Source: Streptomyces sp. P3
Lineage (GTDB): Bacteria > Actinomycetota > Actinomycetes > Streptomycetales > Streptomycetaceae
Direction: 5' to 3'
Assembly (NCBI RefSeq): GCF_003032475.1
Contig: NZ_CP028369.1
Location: forward strand, 744,001-808,000
Length of the DNA: 64,000 nucleotides
Of the stretch, positions 1 to 8,003 are shown piece after piece. How positions within the stretch are numbered: the first letter of the stretch is position 1; every line of letters begins with the position of its first letter. The translations under genes were made by a program, and so were the position numbers. Below the pieces are notes generated by a model. It worked only from the letters and a program-made list of their open reading frames with translations, was not told where the DNA came from and made no database searches.

Positions 1-956
1 ACATCTTCGCCAAGGCGGGCGAGGCGTTCAGCCAGACCAACCCGGCGACGGGCAAGCCGCGCGGTGCGCTGACCCCGGCCGAACCGGGCCAGTGGACGTA
101 CGCGACGCTCGCGCTGGGCTCGGCGCTGGCGCTGTTCATGTACCCGCACTCCATCACGGCGACGCTGTCCTCGCGCAGCCGTGAGGTGATCCGCCGCAAC
201 ACCACGATCCTGCCGCTGTACTCCCTGATGCTGGGCCTGCTCGCGCTGCTGGGCTTCATGGCGATCGCGGCCGGGGTCAAGGTCACCAACGGACAGCTGG
301 CGATCCCGCAGCTGTTCGAGGACATGTTCCCGTCCTGGTTCGCGGGCGTGGCGTTCGCGGCGATCGGCATCGGCGCGCTCGTGCCCGCCGCCATCATGTC
401 GATCGCGGCCGCGAACCTCTTCACCCGCAACATCTACAAGGACTTCATCAAGCCGGACGCGACGCCCAGGGAGGAGACCCGCGTCTCCAAGCTGGTCTCG
501 CTGCTGGTGAAGGTCGGGGCGCTGGTCTTCGTCCTCACCATGGACAAGACGGTGGCCATCAACTTCCAGTTGCTGGGCGGCATCTGGATCCTGCAGACGT
601 TCCCCGCGCTGGTCGGCGGCCTCTTCACCCGCTGGTTCCACCGCTGGGCGTTGCTCGCCGGCTGGGCCGTCGGCATGGTCTACGGCACCTTCGCCGCGTA
701 CGGGGTCGCCTCCCCGACGCAGAAGCACTTCGGCGGCTCGGCGAAGGAGATCCCGGGCATCGGCGAGATCGGCTACATCGGCCTGACGGCGTTCGTCCTC
801 AACGTGGTCGTCACGGTGGTCCTGACCTTCGTCCTGAAGGCCGCCAACGCCCCCGACGGCGTCGACGAGACGAACCCGTCGGACTACACGGCTGACGCGG
901 GCGATCCGGGCGTCCAGGTGGAGCTGCCCCCGGCGACCGCGGGCACGTTGCACTAG
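1..956 (+). CDS. Sodium:solute symporter (SSS family), C-terminal part
   Basis: The 5' end lies before the window; the frame is open from base 3, giving 317 visible codons. The protein is an alternation of long hydrophobic segments and short charged loops. The stretch MYPHSITATLSSRS followed by a charged loop with RRN is typical of monocarboxylate/acetate-type members of the SSS family (MctP/ActP-like), which import organic acids with sodium. The tail after the last membrane span is acidic and hydrophilic. Substrate cannot be told from this part. A strong hairpin about 30 nt after the stop ends the transcription unit. Confidence 0.85.
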   Translation, partial: IFAKAGEAFSQTNPATGKPRGALTPAEPGQWTYATLALGSALALFMYPHSITATLSSRSREVIRRNTTILPLYSLMLGLLALLGFMAIAAGVKVTNGQLAIPQLFEDMFPSWFAGVAFAAIGIGALVPAAIMSIAAANLFTRNIYKDFIKPDATPREETRVSKLVSLLVKVGALVFVLTMDKTVAINFQLLGGIWILQTFPALVGGLFTRWFHRWALLAGWAVGMVYGTFAAYGVASPTQKHFGGSAKEIPGIGEIGYIGLTAFVLNVVVTVVLTFVLKAANAPDGVDETNPSDYTADAGDPGVQVELPPATAGTLH

Positions 957-988
957 GGCGAAAGGACGAACCGGAGGACGGACGGCAG

Positions 989-1024
989 GACGGACACGAG
1001 ACCGGCACCGGTCTCGTGTCCGTC
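989..1024 (+). terminator. Intrinsic-type hairpin after the symporter gene
   Basis: Perfect 17-bp inverted repeat (989-1005 and 1008-1024) with a 2-nt gap. No U-tract follows, which is common in Streptomyces terminators. Confidence 0.8.
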
Positions 1025-1172
1025 GGGACCAGCAAGCGGGCGGCGGCGATGGACGCGGCGAGGACCGCACCACGAACCGGGAGACGAGGGGAATCACGCG
1101 ACGTCGACGACCTGCCTCCGTGGAAGCACCCCGACAGCCTCCGCAACCCGGGCGTCCGGCAGACTCGGAGCC

Positions 1173-1679
1173 ATGGACATCGCGATACGGCGGATCACGC
1201 CCGGCGAGCACGAGACCCTGGGCGACATCACCGCCCAGGCCTATCTCCGGGACGGTCTCCTCGACTTCGGCGAGGAGGACCCGTATCTGCCGGTGCTGAA
1301 GGACGTCGCCGCGCGGGCGGCCGCCGCCGAGGTACTGGTGGCCGTGGACGGCGACCGGCTGCTCGGCGGCGTCACCTTCGTGTCCGGTCCCGGCCCGGTC
1401 GCCGACATCGCGCGGCCCGGTGAGGCCGAGATCCGTGCGCTCGCGGTCACGCACACGGCGCGCGGCAGGGGTGTCGGGGAGGCGCTCGTGCGGGCCTGTC
1501 TCGAGCGGGCGCGGGCCACGCGGGACTGCACGGCCGTCGTCCTGTCGAGCCAGCGCGGCATGCACACCGCGCACCGCATCTACGAACGTCTCGGCTTCGT
1601 CCGCACACCCGAGCGGGACTGGAGCCCCGTACCGCACCTGGACGATGTCACTCTCCTCACCTACCAGTTGACCCTCTGA
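1173..1679 (+). CDS. GNAT family N-acetyltransferase
   Basis: 168-residue single-domain protein. The acetyl-CoA binding motif A is visible as LAVTHTARGRGVGEAL (the R-G-x-G-x-G/A pyrophosphate loop), followed by an IYERLGF segment typical of motif B of GNAT enzymes. It would transfer an acetyl group from acetyl-CoA to an amine on an unknown small molecule or protein. It lies alone between the symporter terminator and the nrd regulatory region, so context gives no substrate. The ATG at 1173 is the first start in frame after a GGAG-like element. Confidence 0.85.
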   Translation: MDIAIRRITPGEHETLGDITAQAYLRDGLLDFGEEDPYLPVLKDVAARAAAAEVLVAVDGDRLLGGVTFVSGPGPVADIARPGEAEIRALAVTHTARGRGVGEALVRACLERARATRDCTAVVLSSQRGMHTAHRIYERLGFVRTPERDWSPVPHLDDVTLLTYQLTL

Positions 1680-1689
1680 ACCCACCCCG

Positions 1690-1736
1690 ACACAACATCT
1701 GGGGCTGGCGTGACGGGTGAGCACAAGATGTATGCT
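1690..1736 (+). promoter_or_regulatory. Tandem NrdR boxes overlapping the nrdABS promoter
   Basis: Two related 16-bp sites, ACACAACATCTGGGGC (1690-1705) and GCACAAGATGTATGCT (1721-1736), start 31 bp apart, i.e. three helical turns. This layout and the ACAnnATnT core resemble the NrdR boxes known for bacterial ribonucleotide reductase operons. The second box contains TATGCT, a plausible -10, so bound NrdR would block the promoter. nrdR itself is not in this window. Confidence 0.7.
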
Positions 1737-1860
1737 CATGCTCGCTGTCACCGCAGGGGAATCCGGTGCGAATCCGGAACTGTCCCGCAACGGTGTACTC
1801 GCGTGCATCCCTACCCATATGGGCACGCCTGTTCAGTCCGAGGTCCTGCCGACAGCGCGC
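1737..1860 (+). promoter_or_regulatory. Cobalamin (B12) riboswitch upstream of nrdA
   Basis: The region carries the conserved cobalamin aptamer core: GGGGAATCCGGTG, then GAATCCGGAACTGTCCCGC with CAACGGTG (the B12 box, about 1765-1795), and the closing AGTCCGAGGTCCTGCCGAC (1835-1853). Boundaries are approximate. A B12 riboswitch shutting off the class Ia nrdABS operon is established for Streptomyces. About 135 nt separate the aptamer from the GTG start; C-rich runs there (about 1945-1968) could pair with the Shine-Dalgarno at 1977-1983, which is inference. Confidence 0.92.
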
Positions 1861-1994
1861 CCGGCCGTCCGGTCCGGGTGCCCTGACGTCCGGGCCTCGT
1901 GGAGTGGGCCGGTGGACGCGACGCCCCCGCGCGCTCGTGTGCTGCCTCCCGCCCCGCACCAGGCCCCTTGCCGAGCGAGGGAGTGCCCCACGTG

Positions 1995-4367
1995 ACCATC
2001 GCGCCAGCCGAACCGGCCTCAGTCACCGAGCTGAGGACCGACGGTCCCGGGACCGCGTTGCTGCGTACCCTGACCGAGCTGACCGCCGATCTGCCCGACG
2101 CCGACCCGGGCCGCGTCGCGGCCGCCGCCCTGCGCGGCCGGTCCGCCCGGGCCGACGAGGCGGAGCTGCGCGAGCTGGCCACGGAGGCGGCCGCCGGCCT
2201 GATCTCCGAGGACCCCGCCTACTCGAAGCTGGCCGCCCGGCTGCTGACCATCGGCATCGCCGCGGAGGCCGCCTCCCAGGGCGTCACGTCGTTCACCGCG
2301 TCGGTCGCCGTGGGGCACCGCGAGGGCCTGATCGCGGACCGCACCGCGGAGTTCGTGCGCGTCCACGCGGCCCGCCTCGACGCGCTGATCGACACCGCGG
2401 CCGACGACCGCTTCGGCTACTTCGGGCTGCGCACCCTGCACAGCCGCTATCTCCTGCGGCACCCGATCACTCGCAAGGTCGTCGAGACGCCCCAGCACTT
2501 CCTGCTGCGGGTCGCCTCCGGCCTGGCCGAGGACGACGGCACCCGCGCGCTGGACGAAGTGGCGGCTCTCTACCGGCTCATGAGCCGCCTGGACTACCTC
2601 CCGTCCTCCCCCACGCTCTTCAACTCCGGAACCCGGCACCCCCAGATGTCGTCCTGCTACCTGCTGGACTCGCCGCTGGACGAACTGGACTCGATCTACG
2701 ACCGCTACCACCAGGTGGCCCGGCTCTCCAAGCACGCCGGCGGCATCGGTCTGTCGTACTCCCGGATCCGCAGCCGGGGTTCGCTGATCCGCGGCACCAA
2801 CGGGCACTCCAACGGCATCGTGCCGTTCCTCAAGACCCTGGACGCCTCGGTCGCCGCCGTGAACCAGGGCGGCCGGCGCAAGGGCGCGGCGGCGGTCTAC
2901 CTGGAGACCTGGCACTCCGACATCGAGGAGTTCCTGGAACTGCGGGACAACACCGGTGAGGACGCCCGGCGTACGCACAACCTGAACCTGGCGCACTGGA
3001 TCCCGGACGAGTTCATGCGCCGGGTCAACGCCGACGAGCCGTGGTCGCTGTTCTCCCCGGCCGACGTGCCCGACCTGGTCGACCTGTGGGGCGACGAGTT
3101 CGACGCGGCCTACCGCAGGGCCGAGGCCGCCGGTCTGGCGAGGAAGACCATCGCGGCCCGTGACCTGTACGGCCGTATGATGCGCACCCTCGCGCAGACC
3201 GGCAACGGCTGGATGACCTTCAAGGACGCCGCCAACCGCACCGCCAACCAGACGGCCGAGCCGGGCCATGTCGTGCACTCCTCCAACCTCTGCACGGAGA
3301 TCCTGGAGGTCACGGACGACGGCGAGACGGCGGTGTGCAACCTGGGCTCGGTGAACCTGGGGGCGTTCGTCGACACGGCGAACGGCGGCATCGACTGGGA
3401 GCGGCTGGACGAGACCGTCCGCACCGCGGTCACGTTTCTGGACCGCGTCGTCGACATCAACTTCTACCCGACCGAGCAGGCGGGCCGTTCCAACGCTCGC
3501 TGGCGTCCGGTCGGGCTGGGCGCGATGGGCCTCCAGGACGTCTTCTTCAAGCTGCGGCTGCCCTTCGACTCGCCCGAGGCCAAGGCCCTCTCCACCCGCA
3601 TCGCCGAGCGGGTGATGCTCGCCGCCTACGAGGCCTCCGCCGACCTGGCCGAGCGGAGCGGCCCGCTGCCGGCCTGGGAGAAGACCCGTACGGCCCGGGG
3701 CGTGCTGCACCCGGACCACTACGGCGTCGAGTTCGCGTGGCCCGAGCGCTGGGCGGCGCTGCGCGAGCGGATCGCCTCCACGGGGCTGCGCAACTCCCTG
3801 CTGCTCGCCATCGCGCCCACCGCCACCATCGCCTCCATCGCGGGCGTCTACGAGTGCATCGAGCCGCAGGTGTCGAACCTGTTCAAGCGCGAGACGCTGT
3901 CCGGCGAGTTCCTCCAGGTCAACTCGTACCTGGTGCGCGAGCTCAAGGAGCTCGGCGTCTGGGACGCACGCACCCGTGAGGCGCTGCGCGAGGCGAACGG
4001 CTCGGTTCAGGGCTTCGCGTGGATCCCGGCCGAGGTGCGGGCCCTGTACCGCACGGCGTGGGAGATCCCCCAGCGCGGCCTGATCGACATGGCCGCAGCC
4101 CGTACCCCGTACCTGGACCAGGCGCAGTCGCTGAACCTGTTCCTGGAGACGCCGACGATCGGCAAGCTCTCCTCGATGTACGCGTACGCGTGGAAGTCGG
4201 GGCTGAAGACGACGTACTACCTGCGTTCGCGCCCGGCCACCCGGATCGCCCGGGCCGCTCAGGCCCAGGCGCAGCCGGAGAACACCATCCCCGTGCAGCA
4301 GGCCGCCGACCCCGACGCCGTCGCCTGCTCCCTGGAGAACCCCGAGTCCTGCGAGGCCTGCCAGTAA
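1995..4367 (+). CDS. nrdA: Class Ia ribonucleoside-diphosphate reductase, large subunit
   Basis: Reduces ribonucleoside diphosphates to deoxyribonucleotides using a thiyl radical relayed from NrdB. Visible catalytic residues: the active-site pair C221 (SSCYLL) and C448 (VCNLGS), the thiyl-radical C433 in NLCTEI, and the C-terminal shuttle pair C786/C789 at CEAC. I see no VxKRDG motif of an ATP-cone in the N-terminal 90 residues, so overall-activity feedback by dATP may be absent. GTG 1995 is chosen because GAGGGAG lies just upstream; an ATG at 1899 would start inside the riboswitch expression region. The stop overlaps the nrdB start by one base, implying coupled translation. 790 residues. Confidence 0.95.
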   Translation, partial: TIAPAEPASVTELRTDGPGTALLRTLTELTADLPDADPGRVAAAALRGRSARADEAELRELATEAAAGLISEDPAYSKLAARLLTIGIAAEAASQGVTSFTASVAVGHREGLIADRTAEFVRVHAARLDALIDTAADDRFGYFGLRTLHSRYLLRHPITRKVVETPQHFLLRVASGLAEDDGTRALDEVAALYRLMSRLDYLPSSPTLFNSGTRHPQMSSCYLLDSPLDELDSIYDRYHQVARLSKHAGGIGLSYSRIRSRGSLIRGTNGHSNGIVPFLKTLDASVAAVNQGGRRKGAAAVYLETWHSDIEEFLELRDNTGEDARRTHNLNLAHWIPDEFMRRVNADEPWSLFSPADVPDLVDLWGDEFDAAYRRAEAAGLARKTIAARDLYGRMMRTLAQTGNGWMTFKDAANRTANQTAEPGHVVHSSNLCTEILEVTDDGETAVCNLGSVNLGAFVDTANGGIDWERLDETVRTAVTFLDRVVDINFYPTEQAGRSNARWRPVGLGAMGLQDVFFKLRLPFDSPEAKALSTRIAERVMLAAYEASADLAERSGPLPAWEKTRTARGVLHPDHYGVEFAWPERWAALRERIASTGLRNSLLLAIAPTATIASIAGVYECIEPQVSNLFKRETLSGEFLQVNSYLVRELKELGVWDARTREALREANGSVQGFAWIPAEVRALYRTAWEIPQRGLIDMAAARTPYLDQAQSLNLFLETPTIGKLSSMYAYAWKSGLKTTYYLRSRPATRIARAAQAQAQPENTIPVQQAADPDAVACSLENPESCEACQ

Positions 4368-5392
4368 TGACCACCGCACCCGAGAAGACCGAGAAGAACC
4401 TGCTCGACCCGGGCTTCGAGCTGACCCTGCGCCCGATGCGCTACCCCGACTTCTACGAGCGCTACCGGGACGCCATCAAGAACACCTGGACCGTCGAGGA
4501 GGTCGACCTCCACTCGGACGTCACCGACCTGGCGAAGCTGTCCGAGGGCGAGCAGCACATGATCGGCCGGCTGGTCGCGTTCTTCGCGACGGGCGACTCG
4601 ATCGTGGCGAACAACCTCGTGCTGACGCTGTACAAGCACATCAACTCGCCCGAGGCTCGCCTGTACCTGTCACGGCAGCTCTTCGAGGAGGCCGTGCACG
4701 TCCAGTTCTATCTGACGCTGCTGGACACGTATCTGCCCGACCCGGACGACCGGGCGGCGGCCTTCGCGGCGGTGGAGAACATCCCGTCCATCAGGGAGAA
4801 GGCCGAGTTCTGCTTCAAGTGGATCAACGAGGTGGAGAAGCTGGAGCGGCTGGAGTCGCAGGCCGACCGGCGCCGCTTCCTGCTCAACCTGATCTGCTTC
4901 GCCGCGTGCATCGAGGGCCTGTTCTTCTACGGCGCGTTCGCGTACGTCTACTGGTTCCGCAGCCGGGGTCTGCTGCACGGTCTGGCCACCGGGACCAACT
5001 GGGTGTTCCGCGACGAGACCATGCACATGAGCTTCGCCTTCGAGGTCGTCGACACGGTCCGCAAGGAGGAACCGGAGCTCTTCGACGACCGGCTCCGGGA
5101 GCAGGTCGTCGCCATGCTCCGGGAGGCCGTCGAGGCCGAGCTCCAGTTCGGGCGCGACCTGTGCGGCGACGGCCTGCCGGGCATGAACACCGAGTCGATG
5201 CGGCAGTACCTCGAGTGCGTCGCCGACCAGCGTCTGTCGCGGCTCGGCTTCGCCCCGGTGTACGGCTCGGAGAACCCCTTCTCCTTCATGGAGCTGCAGG
5301 GCGTTCAGGAGCTGACCAACTTCTTCGAGCGCCGTCCGTCGGCGTACCAGGTCGCGGTGGAGGGCACCGTGGACCTGGACGAGGACTTCTGA
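4367..5392 (+). CDS. nrdB: Class Ia ribonucleoside-diphosphate reductase, small (radical) subunit
   Basis: 341-residue diiron protein that makes the tyrosyl radical used by NrdA. The ligand/radical motif is E108-A-V-H111-V-Q-F-Y115, with the tyrosine exactly seven residues after the glutamate as in E. coli NrdB (E115...Y122). This argues for a classical Tyr-radical class Ia enzyme and not a radical-free or Mn/Fe Phe variant. The ATG shares a base with the nrdA stop. The gene ends directly against a (CCGGGT)6 tract, and its last ~88 bases overlap a convergent minus-strand ORF. Confidence 0.95.
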   Translation: MTTAPEKTEKNLLDPGFELTLRPMRYPDFYERYRDAIKNTWTVEEVDLHSDVTDLAKLSEGEQHMIGRLVAFFATGDSIVANNLVLTLYKHINSPEARLYLSRQLFEEAVHVQFYLTLLDTYLPDPDDRAAAFAAVENIPSIREKAEFCFKWINEVEKLERLESQADRRRFLLNLICFAACIEGLFFYGAFAYVYWFRSRGLLHGLATGTNWVFRDETMHMSFAFEVVDTVRKEEPELFDDRLREQVVAMLREAVEAELQFGRDLCGDGLPGMNTESMRQYLECVADQRLSRLGFAPVYGSENPFSFMELQGVQELTNFFERRPSAYQVAVEGTVDLDEDF

Positions 5393-5565
5393 GCCCGGGT
5401 CCGGGTCCGGGTCCGGGTCCGGGTCCGGGTCACGGGCCGCGCGGCCTGCGCGGCGGCCTTCAGCTGGCGGTCGATCCGGCGTTCGTGGAGATGTCCCACG
5501 AGCGCCGGAGCCGCGAGGACGAGGAAGAGGACCAGGACGGTGAGGTACTCGCCGAGTGCGTTCAT
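5305..5565 (-). CDS. Small single-span membrane protein with (Thr-Arg) repeat tail
   Basis: 86-residue minus-strand ORF with strongly G/C-biased third positions, which supports real coding. It starts MNALGEYLTVLVLFLVLAAP, one hydrophobic helix near the N-terminus, followed by a basic amphipathic stretch (HLHERRIDRQLKAAA), then a (TR)6 run encoded by the hexamer array, and a basic tail inside the 3' end of nrdB. No clear Shine-Dalgarno is seen before the ATG at 5565; in-frame starts further upstream exist. Function unknown; similar short single-span proteins are often orphan in actinobacteria. Confidence 0.5.
   Translation of the reverse strand: MNALGEYLTVLVLFLVLAAPALVGHLHERRIDRQLKAAAQAARPVTRTRTRTRTRTRAQKSSSRSTVPSTATWYADGRRSKKLVSS
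5395..5430. repeat. (CCGGGT)6 hexanucleotide tandem repeat
   Basis: Six perfect head-to-tail copies starting 2 bases after the nrdB stop codon. On the minus strand the array is in frame with the 86-residue ORF and encodes alternating Thr-Arg. Confidence 0.95.
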
Positions 5566-5599
5566 GAGGTAAGCGTCGTCCACGCCGGATGCCCCTGAC

Positions 5600-5638
5600 A
5601 GTGGCAGGACTGCCGCACCCCTACAAATTCCTGCCACT
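5600..5638. promoter_or_regulatory. Perfect 10-bp inverted repeat upstream of nrdS (candidate operator)
   Basis: AGTGGCAGGA (5600-5609) and TCCTGCCACT (5629-5638) are perfect inverted copies separated by 19 bp, ending 18 bp before the nrdS ATG. A TACAAA element (5622-5627) lies between the arms and could be a -10. Binding by NrdS itself is inference. Confidence 0.5.
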
Positions 5639-5656
5639 CCCGTGCACACTGGCGGC

Positions 5657-6622
5657 ATGCTGAACAACGTGGCCGCGATCCTCCTGGACGGTGTGCACCC
5701 CTTCGAACTCGGCGTCGTCTGCGAGGTCTTCGGGATCGACCGCAGCGACGAGGGGCTGCCGGTCTACGACTTCGCCGTCGCCTCGGCGGAGGGGCCGACG
5801 CTGACCACCCACGCCGGGTTCGCCATGAGCGTCCGGCACGGTCTGGAGCGGCTGGAGAGCGCCGACCTGATCGCCGTGCCGGCCGGCCACACCTACGGCG
5901 AGCGGGACTTCCCGCCGAAGCTGCTCGACGCGCTGTGCCGGGCCGTGGACCGCGGCACGCGGGTGCTCAGCGTGTGCTCTGGAGCGTTCGTGCTGGGCGC
6001 GGCGGGACTGCTGGACGGGCGGCGCTGCGCGGTGCACTGGCGGCACGCCGAGCAGCTGGCCCGGCGGTATCCGCGCACCACCGTGGAACCGGACGTGCTC
6101 TACGTCGACGAGGACCCGGTGATCACCTCGGCCGGGACGGCCGCGGGCATCGACGCCTGTCTGCACATCGTCCGCAAGGAGCAGGGTCCGGAGGTCGCCA
6201 ACCGGATCGCCCGGCGGATGGTGGTGCCGCCGCACCGGGACGGCGGCCAGGCCCAGTACATCGAGCGGCCGCTGCCCCGGTCGCGGTGCGACACCGTCGG
6301 CGGGGTGCTCGCGTGGATGGAGCAGCACCTCGAGCAGGAGATCACGGTCGAACGGCTCGCGGAGCGCGCCCACATGTCCCCGCGCACCTTCGCCCGCCGT
6401 TTCCAGCAGGAGACGGGCACCACTCCCTACCGGTGGTTGCTGCGTCAACGGGTGCTGCTGGCACAGCAGTTGCTGGAGGCCACGGACGAGACGGTGGACG
6501 CGATCGCCTGGCGTGCCGGTTTCGGCACGGCGGGCGCCCTGCGCCACCAGTTCGTGCAGGCGCTGGGGACGACCCCCAACGCCTACCGGCGCACGTTCCG
6601 CGGCCCGCAGGCCGTCGCCTGA
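5657..6622 (+). CDS. nrdS: AraC-family regulator with DJ-1/PfpI-like domain (NrdS)
   Basis: 321 residues from ATG 5657 (a GTG 15 bases earlier is possible). Residues 1-185 resemble a class I glutamine amidotransferase/DJ-1 fold, with the nucleophile-elbow-like SVCSGAFVLGAAGLL. Residues ~215-315 form two AraC helix-turn-helix units (ITVERLAERAHMSPRTFARR and VDAIAWRAGFGTAGALRHQF). This is the third gene of the Streptomyces nrdABS operon as described for S. coelicolor; there it is not essential for reductase activity and its ligand is unknown. It has its own possible promoter in the 5600-5638 region. Confidence 0.85.
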   Translation: MLNNVAAILLDGVHPFELGVVCEVFGIDRSDEGLPVYDFAVASAEGPTLTTHAGFAMSVRHGLERLESADLIAVPAGHTYGERDFPPKLLDALCRAVDRGTRVLSVCSGAFVLGAAGLLDGRRCAVHWRHAEQLARRYPRTTVEPDVLYVDEDPVITSAGTAAGIDACLHIVRKEQGPEVANRIARRMVVPPHRDGGQAQYIERPLPRSRCDTVGGVLAWMEQHLEQEITVERLAERAHMSPRTFARRFQQETGTTPYRWLLRQRVLLAQQLLEATDETVDAIAWRAGFGTAGALRHQFVQALGTTPNAYRRTFRGPQAVA

Positions 6623-6632
6623 GCCGCGGCTC

Positions 6633-8003
6633 TCACCCGGGTACGGCCCGCAGCAGCAGCCGGCGCGGCCGCAGCGTGATACCGATGTGCGTCCGGTTGT
6701 CGGAGCCGGGGGCCGGCTCGAAGCGGAACGCGTTCGCCACCACCGCCGTGATCAACGTCAGCTCGGCCATCGAGAAGTGGTCGCTCGGGCACTTGCGGTT
6801 GCCGACGCCGAACGGCGTCATGGCGTACTTCGGCAACTCCGGGGAGCGGCCGGGCAGCCAGCGGTCGGGGTCGAACTCCGTGTGCCGCTCGTACGACCGC
6901 GGGTCGCGCTGAACCGCGTACGGGCTGTAGACGATGTCGGCCCCGGCGGGAATGCGGTAACCGCCGAGCTCCGTGTCGGTCACCGCGCGCCGGGTCAATA
7001 TCCATACGGCGGGATAGAGCCGCATGGTCTCGACGACGACATTGGCGGTGTGCCGGAGCTTTCGGACGTCGTCGAATGCGACCGGCCGGTCGCCGACAAC
7101 GTTTTTCACCTCTTCGCGGATCTTGTCCACTTGATCCGGGTGCTCGGTGAGCACGTGGAGCAACGACATGACCACCGAGCCGGCGGTTTCGCTGCCCGGG
7201 GTGAGTATCGCGACGACCTGGTCGTGGATCTCCTGTTCCCCGATCGGGTCGCCATTCTCGTCCTTCGCCCCCAGCAAAGCCGTCAGCAAATCGTCCGGTT
7301 TTTGACCGGATGCCCTGCGGTCGGCGACGATCTCGTCCACCAGCCGGTGCAGATCGGCCAGCGCCCGGTTGAATTCGCGGTTGGCCGGAATCGGTACCCG
7401 ATAAAGCGGGCCGAGAGGTACGACCATGCGCTGGTACATACCGGCGAACAGCGTGGCGAGCGCGGAGGTGATGCGCTCGGAGCGGGCGTCCATATAGCTG
7501 CCGCGCATCAGGCAGCGGGCCGAGATGCGCACGGACACCCGGAAGGCCTCCGCGGTGACGTCGAGTACCTCGCCCCTCGTCCAGCGCTCGACGAGCGCGT
7601 GCGCCTCCTCCTCCATGATCGGGCCGTAGCCGGGGATGGCGTCGAGCCGGAACGCGGGCTGGATCGTGCGCCGCTGGCGGCGGTGCAGCGGCCCGTTGGC
7701 CGTGGCCACGCCCTCTTTGCCGAGCAGACTCTCCAGGGACTCCCACAGGGGGCCGGAGATGATGTAGTCGGGGCTGAGCGCCAGGGCCCCGGTGAGGTCC
7801 GGCGCGGTGACGGCGTACACCGTCTTGGGGCCGAGCCTGAGGCGGACGACGTCGCCGTGGTCGCGGAGCCTGGCCAGGAAGGCCAGCGGGTCACGGGCCA
7901 GCTTCCAGCCGTGCCCGAGGAGCGGCACCCTGCCACCGGCCAACGGCGGCTCTCGCAGTTCGGGTGCCTCGGCGGTCGCGGGTTTCACCGACTCGACGGT
8001 CAT
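6633..8003 (-). CDS. cyp170A1: Cytochrome P450 CYP170A1-like, albaflavenone synthase
   Basis: 456 residues. Heme-binding loop [11 protein letters not shown] with proximal C405, the ExxR of the K helix (ETMR) and an I helix with a GSET motif. The family member in S. coelicolor oxidises epi-isozizaene twice, via albaflavenols, to the antibiotic sesquiterpenoid albaflavenone. The same protein was reported to carry a second, farnesene-making site with a DDxxD-type motif; here DDLLT starts at D237. The start overlaps the eizA stop by 4 bases, so the cyclase and oxidase are coupled. Convergent with nrdS, with only 10 bp between the stops. Confidence 0.93.
   Translation of the reverse strand: MTVESVKPATAEAPELREPPLAGGRVPLLGHGWKLARDPLAFLARLRDHGDVVRLRLGPKTVYAVTAPDLTGALALSPDYIISGPLWESLESLLGKEGVATANGPLHRRQRRTIQPAFRLDAIPGYGPIMEEEAHALVERWTRGEVLDVTAEAFRVSVRISARCLMRGSYMDARSERITSALATLFAGMYQRMVVPLGPLYRVPIPANREFNRALADLHRLVDEIVADRRASGQKPDDLLTALLGAKDENGDPIGEQEIHDQVVAILTPGSETAGSVVMSLLHVLTEHPDQVDKIREEVKNVVGDRPVAFDDVRKLRHTANVVVETMRLYPAVWILTRRAVTDTELGGYRIPAGADIVYSPYAVQRDPRSYERHTEFDPDRWLPGRSPELPKYAMTPFGVGNRKCPSDHFSMAELTLITAVVANAFRFEPAPGSDNRTHIGITLRPRRLLLRAVPG

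Noticed and set aside
2019..4379. 786-codon minus-strand frame opposite nrdA
   Set aside because: It mirrors the codon bias of the well-supported nrdA gene and has no recognisable domain; a high-GC antisense shadow.
6621..6632. 12-bp palindrome GAGCCGCGGCTC between nrdS and cyp170A1 as terminator
   Set aside because: No loop and no U-tract; a palindrome of this composition is expected often in 70%+ GC DNA.
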